A stretch of 64,000 bases of DNA from Andrena cerasifolii (lineage: Eukaryota > Arthropoda > Insecta > Hymenoptera > Andrenidae), in NCBI RefSeq assembly GCF_050908995.1, contig NC_135126.1:620001-684000 (forward strand). Direction: 5' to 3'. This document shows positions 20,640 to 31,673 of this stretch, one piece after another; within the stretch, counting starts at the first letter, position 1; the number at the start of each line of letters is the position of its first letter. The position numbers and the translations under genes are program-made. Under the pieces are notes generated by a model. That model did not search any database, was not told the DNA's origin, and was given only the letters and a program-made list of their open reading frames with translations.

Positions 20640-22147
20640 ACGTGACATAGGAACACACTTTCTATATTTTCAAAACGTTCTAAGCAATCCATTTATAGGT
20701 AAATGCGTTGCTAGAAATATTCCAAAAATGGGACACCTAGCATTTAACACATAAATATCATAGAGCAATCGAGTATTGATGAAGTCAGCTGGCAGATGGT
20801 TATTATATTCAAAGCCTGGAAATTCTGTTGCTATCGGAAGAACATTTGAAATACACAAGCGTATACACATGTTCCGTGTGTCGACATCAGGCAGGGTGGC
20901 CCATAATTTAATTGGAATTTAATTTAATTGGAATTTGATTTAATTGAAATCGCTCGTATGCGGCCGGCAGAATGCCCGCCCCGTAGATAATACGCGAGCC
21001 ATGGTTCGTTCGAAAGTATTCGCGCGAAATTTTTGCAAATGTCACTGGCGGGAACGGTCGCCGCGATTTTCATGAATTTTCCATATTGCGATGTTCCCAC
21101 GCAATCACTGATATTACGGCAAGTGATATTCGGTAAAAGCGTGTGCAGACACGTGGCCGTTATGAATTTTTTTTGTCCCTCGATAAAATTTATACTCGAG
21201 CGTGTATCAACTCACCTATGGCCCTGTAAAAATCGGAGCTTTATTTTCACGCGACACGAATTGCATCGATTTTCCCCTCGCTACTCGAATTACACCTAAC
21301 ACCCATGTTCGTATCCTCTTTTATCCCATAATTCCACCATTCATTCTTTTATCTCAATTCTATCTTCAACTTTTGAATCTCCTTTCTCGACTTCTCTTTT
21401 CAATCATAAAATTTTAATAACCGTCGAATATTTTTCGTTGAATCTTTCACACGATAGATCTGCTGCTCAATTTAGGAAACAGTTCTAAATTATGACACTA
21501 GTCTGGAAATAGCCATTCCAGACACATTTTCGAATACGATTCTTGGGGACAATGAACAATGAATGAGGGGTGCATGCTTCAATGGTTTAGGCTAGGTGGA
21601 ATTGTTATGCGTATTAGACGGTGTTAAATAATGCGAGAGCCAGCTATCAACCTTGAAGAGCATCCAGTCAGTAGGAATTTATCTAACGAAGCGAGAAGTA
21701 GGGAAGCGCGACGTGCGCGTAAGCCGCAACTCTCCGGAGTGCCTAGGGTAAAAATGCAAATCTATTTCTGCGTCCGTCAGTTTACTTTGCTCGGTCACGA
21801 GTAATTGCCCAACGTCCACAGCCTACGGGATTTCCTACGGAAGATGCAATTCCCGGAATTTAAACCCGACGAACTATTTCTCTCTCCTTTCTTCCTCCCG
21901 CCCTCCGGCGGCCAGCAATAACAGTAATCAGGATACAGGATTAAAAGGAATGAAGGACGGTTGCGCAAGGTGAATTGAAATTTTCCTGGGGGAAGACTGT
22001 GCAACCGAATTAGAATGCTGAATAGACACCCTTTTTCTGTTCTGCCGATGATTTATCTTAAGAATAATTCGCTAAAATGGAACAATCAACCAGATAGATT
22101 TGTCTAGTTTGATCTCTTGTATGTGAAATGTGAGCACAGGGTGATTA
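20640..22147. other. No gene recognised
   Basis: 20905-20950 carries a short AATTTAATTGG tandem. 20950-21420 and 21650-22010 are moderately GC-rich and look single-copy, with only short uninterpretable frames. No element ends are visible until the TTAA-CCCTCGG end at 22148. Confidence 0.35.
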
Positions 22148-23296
22148 TTAACCCTCGGTTGTCACACCTCCTTTTTCAAACGTAGCTGTCCCACTTGGTC
22201 CATTTGATTCAGCCAATTTTCAATGAATTGGTATTTAAAAACTATTTGTTAAATTAAATCGCAATAATTCTGAGATAAAGTTTGAACATTGTAGAATATA
22301 TGCCCATCGTTGGAAGTTAACATTTAAAGTATCATCGTGCTTAAAAAAATTCTTGAAGGAATAAGAGTGCCGACAAAAAGTTTTTTTGCTTAAAAAATCA
22401 TAACTTTTTTAATTCTTAACATTTTTAGCTAAAAATTTATAGTTATACTCTTAAGATATGCTGCTTTGGTAAAAAAAAAATAGTCCTATATCAGAGCTTA
22501 TGTTGAGGATACGAAGCAGTCGAGCTCGCGCCGACAAGTATGTACGTGTATGAATGTAAATATTGTAAATACTGATAGAGCAAGGAGGGGTCAGGCGGTG
22601 CTGGCGATTTTTCAAGTGGAACTCAGTCTGTGCGTAATCGCCATAGAAGCCACCACGTGCTGAATAAAGAATCGCATTTAAGTGTCTTGTTACGTCCGAA
22701 ACCGAGATGGTGATTGGTGATTGATTCCGGAACGTAAAGAGGGACCTTGCCCCGTCGCATCCGGCGTAACCGTAATCTCTCGGGCCGGTCATGCTTCTTT
22801 TTGGAGTATTGCGCGGGGCAGGTGGATTGGCATTAAAGATCGAGGAGGAAAAGAAGATGTGAGTGTTTCGTCTTTGGGACCGTCAGCGAGACTCATCAGT
22901 AGGGCTATAGCTGACGGGCCCTGCCCTAGACACACGGGGACTAAGAGGAAATAAGCTTGGAACTGGTATATATACGAACGAGAGTGGAACAACGTGTGTT
23001 GTCGCTGATTGGTTGCCGCGTTTTTGGAGCAAACGCGGAAGTACAGAGAAAGAAACTGTAAAAAGGAAAAAGACAGAAATACTGATAGAAAGAGACAGAA
23101 ATACTGACGGAAAGAGAGAGAGAGAAACTGATATAAAGAAATAGATATGTTTATTACCGGTTTTCCTCCAAGATGGCTGCGGTTATACCGATCACTCCCT
23201 AGAGGATCACTAGGACTTGCAAGAAGAATAGACCTCTAGCGGCGCCGGCGGAGACTAACCGGCGTGACCCATGTGGTGGGGCCGGGACGTTCCAGC

Positions 23297-23555
23297 AAAG
23301 AGGAGATATAATAAGAGGCGTCACTCGACAAGGACAGACATAAACTAGGGAAATCACTAGACAACCGATTTAAATGCCCATTCGGCAATGATCGGTAAAC
23401 CACGGTAAACTTCGGCAATAATCAGAAAATTGCGGTAAGGTACATTTAGTCGATTTGAATATCCCGCTCGAATAGACAACCAATTAAATGCCAAGGTCAA
23501 GTAAGGACTTCAAAGGTTCCGCCCGGAGTGACGCCTCTTATTATATCTCCTCTTT
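23297..23555. repeat. 30-bp perfect inverted repeat, 199-bp spacer
   Basis: 23297-23326 (from AAAGAGGAGATATAATAAGA to GGCGTCACTC) is exactly mirrored at 23526-23555. The matching does not extend beyond the 30 bp and no target duplication is visible. It may be the TIR of a small MITE or a structural hairpin. The flanking 23020-23140 stretch is purine-rich, with AGACAGAAATACTGA repeated twice. Confidence 0.75.
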
Positions 23556-24192
23556 GGTCCCAGTCTTATTAAATTCCAGTCCTCGAGTATTGGTTACCCC
23601 TGCACAACAGCTTTCAAAAAAGGTATTTATTTTGCATACTGAATGGTGGATGCATACATTATGTGGGTTGAAAAACTCATGCATTTGTATAGGAAAAAAA
23701 AACACTTATTATTATTCCAAGAATACAAAATTTAATTTTAGCAATAACAAAGTATGTTAAATTAAAAACAAGTCTATTGCAGATCGCCACAGTCATTGCA
23801 TAAATAAGTACGGCGCCGGTCGCACATCGAGCGCAAGCATTTGGGAAACTGCATTTGTGTCCCGTAATATAATAACAACTGTGTCCTGATTGTCGCTTCA
23901 GTAAAAGAAAAAACAATTGGTATGAAAATACTTCTATTTTTTCTTTTTTGATTGCTCTCACACACAAAAATGTCTGTATCCGATTTGGAGTAGAAACGAC
24001 GCCATTGTCACACATGGCTCAATTTGACCTCACCTCAAACGACGGCTTTCAAACACGCACTGACGCTTCCACTCAGTCGGGAAGTATCTCTACTTGTAGA
24101 GGATACATAAAAATACTATATACTACATGGCGCCAGTAGCATAATTCTTTGTCGATGCGTTAATTGGTCACTCTATGCCGGGACACCCTGTA

Positions 24193-24247
24193 AAGCTGGG
24201 ATTCCCAATGCGCGGCTCGCCTGAGCCGAGATTGGAAATCCCAGCTT
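24193..24247. repeat. Two-step hairpin next to a TTAA site
   Basis: AAGCTGGGATTCCCAAT pairs with ATTGGAAATCCCAGCTT (one mismatch), and inside it GGCTC pairs with GAGCC around CGCCT. The 55-bp cruciform ends directly at the TTAA that begins the next element (24246-24249). A CACCCTG word precedes it. Confidence 0.7.
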
Positions 24248-24249
24248 AA

Positions 24250-25328
24250 GGAGGTTCGATACCGGAGCAAAAATAATGAGTGTAGGAGTTTCAAATTATT
24301 TCCAAGAAAGTCCCAGAAAAGAGAGCGTGATTGTGGGAGCGTGGATGGCTAACCACTGGTAACACAATTCGCGTTCTTAATAACGGTTTCCTTTAATGAT
24401 TGAATAAACACGTGTTACACGTTCGACGGACGATAATTGAAGCGATCGGGATCGCGCTGTTCGTGTGGGCTCGCTCACCCGCTCGGACGCTATCGGGCGC
24501 TATCGGGCGCTCTCGGCGGATCGCTCGCTCAGGGACGTCGAAGACGCTTGCCTAAAAGGGCGAGGCCCTACATGAGAAATCTTTGAAAAGTGTTTTGATC
24601 TAATGTCCAAAGTGTAGTCCGCATTGTGTTAAAATTTCAAGTCGATTGACAGCACGGTTTATGAAAAAATTGAAATCAAAGTTGCGCTCTTATACACAGG
24701 CTGTTATGGGAGAAGCGATAAAATTTCTATAAAATGTTACACAGAGTCCTTAAAAATAGTGAGAAAGTCCTAAAAAATGTTGCAATGAAAAGCTTAAGTA
24801 TTCCTATGAAATTCTAAAAAAAAAATGGACATTTACCGTACGGTTTATTAGATAATTGAATAAATAGACAGCAATTTGCTCGTATTTTTGAAACTGCCTG
24901 AAGGAACTGTTTGAAACGTGGCAACGCTGTACGCCAGGTAGTCATCTATACAGTGTATACTTGTACAAAGGAAACAGTAAAAATTTGTAAAAACACTACC
25001 AAGCTGTAAACATGTATTTAGTAATTTGTGTAAAGTGGAAGGAGAAAAAAAGATGGACGCAAAGCGACGTTGCCGCATTTCGCTCGCATATTTTACGTTA
25101 TTTTTAATGAAAATATTATATTTCTAACTGCATTAAACATACTTTTTGTTTAATTGAATTCCAAAACAAAATATGTAGTAATAATTTTATTAGGAATGGA
25201 CATGTAAATAACATTTTTGTCTACATAATTTTTTTTTATCTAAAATTGGTATCACTGCAGAGCTCCCATGCATAAGCATAGGTTTACCCCTCTCGCCGCC
25301 TGCCCCGCAAGTGAGGTATCGAACCTCC
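24250..25328. mobile_element. TTAA-flanked element, GGAGGTTCGATACC ends
   Basis: Perfect 14-bp inverted ends GGAGGTTCGATACC (24250-24263; complement at 25315-25328) are flanked by TTAA (24246-24249, 25329-25332). The 1079-bp interior has a GC-rich patch (24430-24540) with GCTATCGGGC repeated, an AT-rich right half and no transposase. TTAA targeting suggests piggyBac-type mobilisation. The GGAGG terminus differs from the CCC terminus of the 5497 element and groups it with 16509-17232 and 50366-51001. Confidence 0.7.
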
Positions 25329-25888
25329 TTAAGGCCGCGCCCAGATCTGAACCGAACGGCGAACCGATCGCCACTCCCTAATGCCGCGTTCCTACGTGTG
25401 GAACGCATAGTTCTAGCGATTTTCGCCAGTTTAGACAGAGTCTCGTGGCTCGCGACAGCTACAGATTGAAGGACAGAGAGTGTGTAGAGTAGTGCAGACC
25501 AAAGGTTTGCCTGCTGTATGACACCGAGAAAGGGACCCTCGACCAAAGGAAAGTCAGGCTTGCCGAGATGTTCGGGCTGTTCCCAGCCGATGTCGGTAAA
25601 GTCCCGAACCATCAAAGGAATGGCTCACCACATAGGGTAAACAACTGTAGTGGTGCATCCCGGTTCCTCACACCACCATGACTTTTTGTCGTCCTTGCCA
25701 TTGAGGCTGTCAAGTAGTTTGAAGAAGCGAGACAAGTTGGTGATAAACGAAGAGTGTCCCACAGACCTTCCCAAGCGTACCTACGCCTACGGTTCGAAAT
25801 GTCTACGGGTCTCTCCGAATAGTTTCACCGTTCGCACGAGCACCATGTCGGCAGATCAAGCAACCGCTGCGTATATCTGCATGTATTA

Positions 25889-27446
25889 TGTTACGAGCCG
25901 GGGCTGCGACAACGCGAGAGGCCGGCGAGAAGAGTATTTCCCAAGGAATACGGTTTATGAGTTTGTTAGTTAGAGAGCGGACGAACCTGATGCGAAATCA
26001 GGGAGCCGCTAGGATTATCGGAAGCGAGGACGAACCTGATGCGAAATCTGGGAGCCTCTAGGAATGGAGTCAAACCCGGACGAACCTGACTTTAATAATC
26101 AGGGAGCCGTAGGAGGGTGATTAGTCGTGAACGAACCCGATGCGAAATACAGGAGTCACTGGGATGATGTCCACAGACGAACTCGACGCGTAATGGAGGA
26201 GCTGTTAGGAGGTTGGATTATTCACAGACGAATCTGGTGCGTAACCAGGGAGCTGCTCGGAAGGTGGTTGTCTTACAGACGAACCTGATGCGAAATCAGG
26301 GAGCTGTTGGATACGGACGAACCTGATGCGAAATCAGGGAGCCGCAGGAGGGTTAAACGTGGACGAACCTGATGCGAAATCAGGGAGCCGCTAGGATTAT
26401 CGGAAGGGAGGACGAACCTGATGCAAAATCTGGGAGCCTCTAGGAATGGAGTCAAACACGGACGAACCTGACTTTAATAATCAGGGAGCCGTAGGAGGGT
26501 GATTAGTCGTGAACGAACCCGATGCGAAATAGAGGAGTCACTGGGATGATGTCCACAGACGAACTCGACGCGTAGTTGAGGAGCTGTTACGAGGTTGGAT
26601 TATTCACAGACGAACCTGATGCGAAATCAGGGAGCCGCAGGAGGGTTAAACGTGGACGAACCTGATGCGAAATCGGGGAGCCATTGGGTTGGAGAAGATT
26701 CCTTTGTTTTGGTGTTGGATGCGAACGAACCTGGTGCGAAATCAGGGAGTCGCGGGAAATGTTAATATTGCCACGTAACTCTTAATTAAAGTGATACAAC
26801 TCGAGCGGTAAAGTTGTATCGGTGGGTATGTGCTACTAATATTATAAGGATCGCTGGGTAAAAGATGCGTTTAACGAATCTACTAGATTTACAAGTGAAC
26901 ACCATTCGTATATTCAATAATCAGTTATTGTACAAATGTAAGTGTCGCGATTAATTAATTAAATAAAATGTGTGAGTTACCAATAGTTTGCACGGTGTTG
27001 ACGCACTGGCGATGCGGGGCGTAAGAGTGGCTATTTCAATGTGCTAAATAGAATATCAACCAAACTTGCGGATTCTACAGGGTTAATTATTGATTCTGAC
27101 GGGGACTCGAGCCCGATCTTACTAGATTTAACCTACTCTGTACGAGCGTGACACGACGTGACTCTACGCGTGACTGCATAGCTTTGAACCAAAGTGGGTA
27201 GAAACTAAAGGGTTTATATAGTCCCAAAACTGAGTGGGGATTCGTTAGAAATCTCCATATAAGGAAATCCTTCGGGGTCGTCGTCGTGTCACTCCCGTTC
27301 CCTTGGTAATCATCCAGCTGGTCGAGATCACGACCCCCATTAGTGGTGTGTGATAAGCGAAAGGATTTTAGGGCGTTTTCACTTCGCAGACGCGAGCTCG
27401 AAAAACGGTTGAGAGCGGCGTATGGAAAAATTCCACATACGTAACA
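25889..27446. mobile_element. Solo LTR with 4-bp ATTA duplication
   Basis: Starts TGTTACGAGCCG and ends CATACGTAACA, so it has TG...CA ends and a 7-bp inverted TGTTACG/CGTAACA. It is flanked by ATTA on both sides (25885-25888, 27447-27450). Length, ends and duplication fit a Gypsy-type solo LTR left after recombination between two LTRs. No primer-binding site, gag or pol is present, and the transcription strand is not determined. About half of it is the hairpin array at 25980-26760. Confidence 0.75.
25980..26760. repeat. Tandem array of ~50-bp units with covarying hairpin
   Basis: Sixteen diverged units begin GACGAACCTGATGCGAAATC and lie inside the solo LTR. Units 1-5 recur as units 9-13, giving a 382-bp higher-order period (25980 against 26362). 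The unit core folds as CCTGAT-GCGAA-ATCAGG. Diverged units keep the pairing through changes on both sides: CTGGT-GCGTA-ACCAG (26234-26248) and CTCGAC-GCGTA-GTTGAG (26564-26580). Others use G:U pairs or keep CCTGA/TCAGG around a new loop. About a third of units do not pair well. The open frame on the minus strand (26273-26455) is a by-product. Confidence 0.85.
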
Positions 27447-27654
27447 ATTACATTTATAAAAAAAAAAAACAGACAGAAACAGACCTTTGGTTTACACTAC
27501 TCTAAACGCTCTCTGTCCTTCAATCTTTAGCTGTCGCGAGCCACGGGACTCTGTCTAAACTGGCGAAAATCGCTAGAACTATGCGTTCCACACGTAGGAA
27601 CGCGGCATTAGGGAGTCTCAAGTGACGTTCGGTTCAGATCTGGACGCGGCCTAA

Positions 27655-28879
27655 CAGGGACAGGGCTATCAAATTTATTACGGCAGGTAGTAATTGAGGT
27701 CTAGCCTGGTCGTATGCGTTGCAGATGTTTACATCTCAGGGTTAGGCCCAAATTTTCGTCAACTATTAGATGGGACTTGACCTTGAGTATTGCCAGGTGC
27801 ACGTTTGGGGAAAGTCGACTTGTCTTCAACGGCGACGTTTTCCCACCACGGTCTTACTTCACCCACTGTTTTCAGGCGACCAATAGCAACCGTGATTTTC
27901 TCACCCCGGTTTTCGTTAACAGCCAATGATTGGGCTTTGTAGTTTTCTTGGGTAAAGTATGTACGCCTTGCAGGCAGTTAGAAACTAGCTTTCACTATTG
28001 GGATCTGACATCCGTCACCATGACATCTGGTGGCGAAAGTAGAAGCGCTGGTTGGGTACACATCAATCCCTGCCCGTTCTCGTGCCGTTGCATAAAATTC
28101 CACTGGGCAGGATTTGAATCTGCCCAATCACATATACTTTGCAGAGAAAGGAACATTTTCGCAAATGACTACAATACCGCATATACAACACATGTATCTT
28201 GTACCCATATCGGTGTCATCTTGGTTAGGCCCCGCCCCCATGTCAGGTCCCAATGAACGCAACACGTTCACCAGAGTTAGACTGGTATACAATTATTTTC
28301 CCTTATCCAACAAGAGGGTCCTTCGAGTGAAGCCCTATAGTCGGCACATCACGTGCAATATCTAACAACACCCGAACGATCTGAATGATCAACTACGGGT
28401 ATTAAACATTCTTAATAATGCCTCACAGATATTTGATCGTAAAGTCGAACTCCGGGTCAATTTTACCCAGTGTGACAACCGAGAGTTAAAGTCGTATATC
28501 TGGAAAGGAACACGAGCTTTTAGGTATTTTATGTGACACTAAGATCTTCAGGTTTTGTTTAGCAAAACTTTTCTTTTAAATAATGAACTCAATAGAAAAT
28601 CTGATTAATGACATTTGTTATACATCTTTTGAAGATTAAAAAAATTTTTTTTTTCATCAAAATGGCGGTGCTAGAGCCACTACGCGATTAAACTTTTTTT
28701 TTTAATCCTCAAGAGATGTATCTATAATAAATAGGGTTTGTCGGTTTTTAAAAATCGGGTTTAAAAACCGGGGTTTTTATATAAATTTGCAACATTCGAA
28801 AAGCGTTTTTTAAATTTAAAAAAAAACCCGGTTTTATATACTGGAATTAATATGTAGAAATGAATTAATTATTTAATTA

Positions 28880-28918
<39 letters not shown>

Positions 28919-29255
28919 CGTTAACATTCTTACTTGAAATAGCCTCGGACACACGCATATGTAGGTATTGTACTTAGTAGGTAACAGTTTAATATAAAAC
29001 TGATCTTCATGAAAAAAATTGAAAATTTTTAAAATAAGTACAAATATTTATTTTCTATTTTAATTATATTTTTTGTGAACATTCGAAAACCGGTTCAACT
29101 GTTTTTTTTTTGGAATAGTGGAATTCGAAAACTGGCTTTTTCAAAAGTCGATTTTTGTATAAACCCTAATAATAAATGCCGTTAATCAAATTTTCTCTTG
29201 TGTTCATTAGTTAAAAGAAGAAAATTGCTAAATAAACCTATGATTCCCATGCATC
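27655..29255. other. No gene recognised
   Basis: 27655-28370 is balanced in base composition with several short frames but no recognisable domain; a GGGCAG...CTGCCC hairpin lies at 28105-28125. 28440-28489 is the piggyBac-like right end. 28620-29165 is strongly AT-rich with diverged repeats of AAAACCGGG-type words. Confidence 0.35.
28881..28913. repeat. (ATA)n microsatellite
   Basis: About eleven perfect ATA triplets in AT-rich DNA. Confidence 0.95.
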
Positions 29256-29257
29256 CA

Positions 29258-29318
29258 AGGTGGCACCACAGACCAGGTATGGAATAGACCTCTTAACCTA
29301 TTGTCATCAGTGTCACCG
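29258..29318. repeat. 57-bp dispersed repeat, inverted copy at 35797-35857
   Basis: GTGGCACCACAGACCAGGTA, AATAGACCT and AACCTATTGTC...CAGTGTCAC match the complement of 35797-35857 with about four differences. The copies are 6.5 kb apart and inverted. They could be the two ends of one element or independent ends of one MITE family; the flanks differ. 29469-29490 (CAGGGTGTTCCACTAACTCG) just downstream resembles another element start without a partner. Confidence 0.6.
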
Positions 29319-30098
29319 TTCTGAAGTACCGATATTCTGAAACAACCACTGGTTTTCGAGCGCCCTCTCCGTTTTTCGAGCGGTGGATGCGGGGAATATA
29401 ATGTGGTTCTAGCATTGACACAGGTAAAGCTGCCGGTATCGCCGAAAAAAGTATGGAAGCTGTGTTATACAGGGTGTTCCACTAACTCGGTTCACTTCAA
29501 ATATCTATTATTTCAAGTAATAAGCGAAAATATTATTTATAAAAATTGTATGGTTGTAAGACACACAAAACACGGTGAAACTAAATAGTTTCTTTATAGG
29601 TGGTGGGATAGAGCGCATGTGAAGGTCAATTTTATTTTTTCAAATGTACTGTCAAATTTTTTATCGTCAAATTCAATAGAATAGCGAATTCTGAGTACGA
29701 AAATACTAAAGTGCATTAAGCCTAAAACTTAAAGTTTCTGAGATATTCAACATTATCCATCCTATTACTTTGATTACGAAACATATTCGAAGCTGTACTC
29801 AGCTCATTTCGGATAGCTGGCCGTTGAATGCGGAAATAATAAAATAAAAAATTAATACCGACGTGAAAGGGCGTTTTTTTACTCTTGAAAGTATAAACAT
29901 GCCATGTGAGACTTGTGTAATAAACCAAATGTACGATACTTAATATAAATTCAAACATATTGATATATTTATTAATATTAAAACGTGATACAGAAATTAA
30001 ACAAATAATTCAATTTATCACGCATCAGAATATAATGAATATTCCAACCAGTTCAACCAATTATTTGCAAGTATTTGAAGCATTCGTCGAGTACATAT

Positions 30099-30194
30099 CG
30101 ACGCGCGTTACGAAAAGTAGCACGTTTCATTTCTTCTACATGCAGTTGTCCGTAAGAAAAGAATGAAACGTGCTACTCTTCGTAACGCGCGTCG
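30099..30194. mobile_element. 96-bp miniature of the 841-2245 foldback family
   Basis: CGACGCGCGTTACGAAAAGT continuing AGCACGTTTCATTTCTT pairs with its inverted copy at 30155-30194 (one or two mismatches) around a short loop. The first ~35 bp are nearly identical to the end of the element at 841. ATAT flanks both ends, consistent with a 4-bp duplication. It is the minimal end-to-end form of that family. Confidence 0.8.
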
Positions 30195-31103
30195 ATATTA
30201 TGTCGAACTTGATGCGACTTTGTTTTCCAGCTACCTGTCTTGCCTCTTTTAACTATTTGACACCCTCAAGGGGAAGAGCTATAGCAAGTCATAGTAGTGT
30301 AAGTGATAGGGATGCGCCACTACAGTGGCGCCATCCTTTTAATGGGACGGTTAAAGTGCAACATCGAATCCAACTAGCCCGACCTTCGCAGCCAGCCTAT
30401 ATGCACATTTTCTTAAGCCGGGTCCAGACCCGAATGAGTATACGCTGAGCAGGCTGAGCGCGCACGAATATTCTGATGTGGACGGGTGAAACGGTAGCCA
30501 GGACCGCATGCTTCTACGTCAGAAAGGGTGAGCGTGAACGCATGTGCTACTGTGGACGTGTCATTCGTGGTGACTCGGCGCATGCGACCCGACCCGCGAA
30601 TGCCGGTGAAGGCACATGGCCTGAGCCGACCGTTGTCGGTTTTCTTCCGCACATCAAAGGGAGTTTGGAGTGCATTGCGTTCAGCGAAAAAGATAGAAGC
30701 AGATGTGATACTTTTCTAAAATCCGCGATGTCTCGGATTTTCACGATATTGAAATATATGGTAGTCCATACGAAATTAGGGAGGGTTAAGTCCTCATTTT
30801 TGCAGATTCGAAATTGTTTAAAAAATACAAATCTTCAAAGTTACCTGCTTTCGGCGATTTTTACGAAACCCGCCTACAGAAATTAATTTTAACGACCTAA
30901 ATTATTGAAGGTACGGACTTGCGTCTTTTTGTTTTTAATCATGAAGGATGGATCTATGTGAATGAAATTAATCCATTGCTAATATTGTCATAAACAGTTA
31001 ATCAAAAATCTAAAATGACATTTTCAACAATATATTGCAATTACCATATGATAGACTTTAAAGCTCTATTTTACTAAATAATTTGTCTTTCTTTTCTTCA
31101 CTA

Positions 31104-31480
31104 CACCCTGCATTGTTCATAATTCATACAGCCTGACCGACTCGCTGTTGTGTTAAAAAGTCACACGAGACTATTTTTAACGAATTCAGCTTGAAATGAT
31201 ATAAATAAAATTTTCATGAAATTTCCTTCATTATGGTTCGAATTGCGTTGTTCCTGGTGTTAGTTTCATCGGCGAAACATAAGGAAATCCGTTGACGTCG
31301 TTTTCGCAAAGATCTGATGAGAAATGCGGAACTCTTGGACATTTCTGACTTTTTAATGGTATTCCAACCGTTTCGAGTGTCGAAACCCATAAAATTCGGT
31401 GAAGCACTGCGGGGGGTTGTCCTCGCCACGGGGTACTAGGCGGCACCTCTTTGATAGGCGTCGCTGGATAATCACCCTGT
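31104..31480. mobile_element. X-family MITE (CAGGGTGATTCTCCAGC end)
   Basis: The plus strand ends CGCTGGATAATCACCCTG; read from that end it runs into CCCCGTGGCGAGGACAAC, AATTTTATGGGTTTCGA and TGGAATACCATTAA, and the far end is ACACCCTGC at 31103. Related sequence occurs at 39813-40258, 44848-45270 and 47400-47580. Copy B of the Harbinger-like element has the same insertion shortened by ~205 bp (42801-42980), so the insertion predates duplication of the host element. Confidence 0.6.
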
Positions 31481-31673
31481 ATTGGTAAACAGGATGACTC
31501 GGAGGGTTGAGCTGTATGTTTATTTAGCTAATCACACCATCTTTACGACTGCGGAGTGGGCTAAGCTAAGCACAGAAGTTGGCAAAGAAAGATACAATGG
31601 CATTTTCGACCCCTCCGCATGCGTCATTCGTGCGCGCTCAGCCTGCTCAGCGTATACGCATTCAGGTCTGGAC

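Larger units (their letters stand above)
25333..27651. mobile_element. PIF/Harbinger-like element split by an LTR
   Basis: About 165-bp inverted arms: 25333-25505, and 27491-27651 inverted. Both start GGCCGCG(C/T)CCAGATCTG and share CTCCCTAATGCCGCG and GGAACGCATAGTTCTAGCG. TAA flanks both ends (25330-25332, 27652-27654), fitting the 3-bp TWA target of PIF/Harbinger elements. Without the LTR the element is about 755 bp and non-coding. A diverged piece of the arm (CTGCACTACTCTAAACGC) recurs at 32408-32445. The left TAA is part of the TTAA that ends the preceding element. Confidence 0.7.
22152..28485. mobile_element. Candidate piggyBac-like element hosting nested insertions
   Basis: TTAA-CCCTCGGTTGTCACAC at 22148-22167 faces GTGTGACAACCGAGAG-TTAA at 28470-28489. 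The ends are inverted and match over about 16 bp with one mismatch, both abutting TTAA as in piggyBac. If they belong to one element, its body holds the TTAA element 24250-25328 and the Harbinger-like element 25333-27651 with its LTR, leaving about 2.9 kb of original sequence. No transposase with the piggyBac DDD/D pattern is recognisable, so these may equally be two independent relic ends. Confidence 0.35.

Noticed and set aside
24430..24540. Promoter or CpG island
   Set aside because: Short GC-rich patch within a TTAA-flanked element; no TATA, initiator or downstream gene.
25980..26760. CRISPR array
   Set aside because: Units are diverged, contiguous, lack unique spacers, and sit in an LTR of animal-type DNA.
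30476..30886. 136-codon frame in Harbinger-like copy A
   Set aside because: Not preserved in copy B and without any Harbinger transposase or Myb-like motif.
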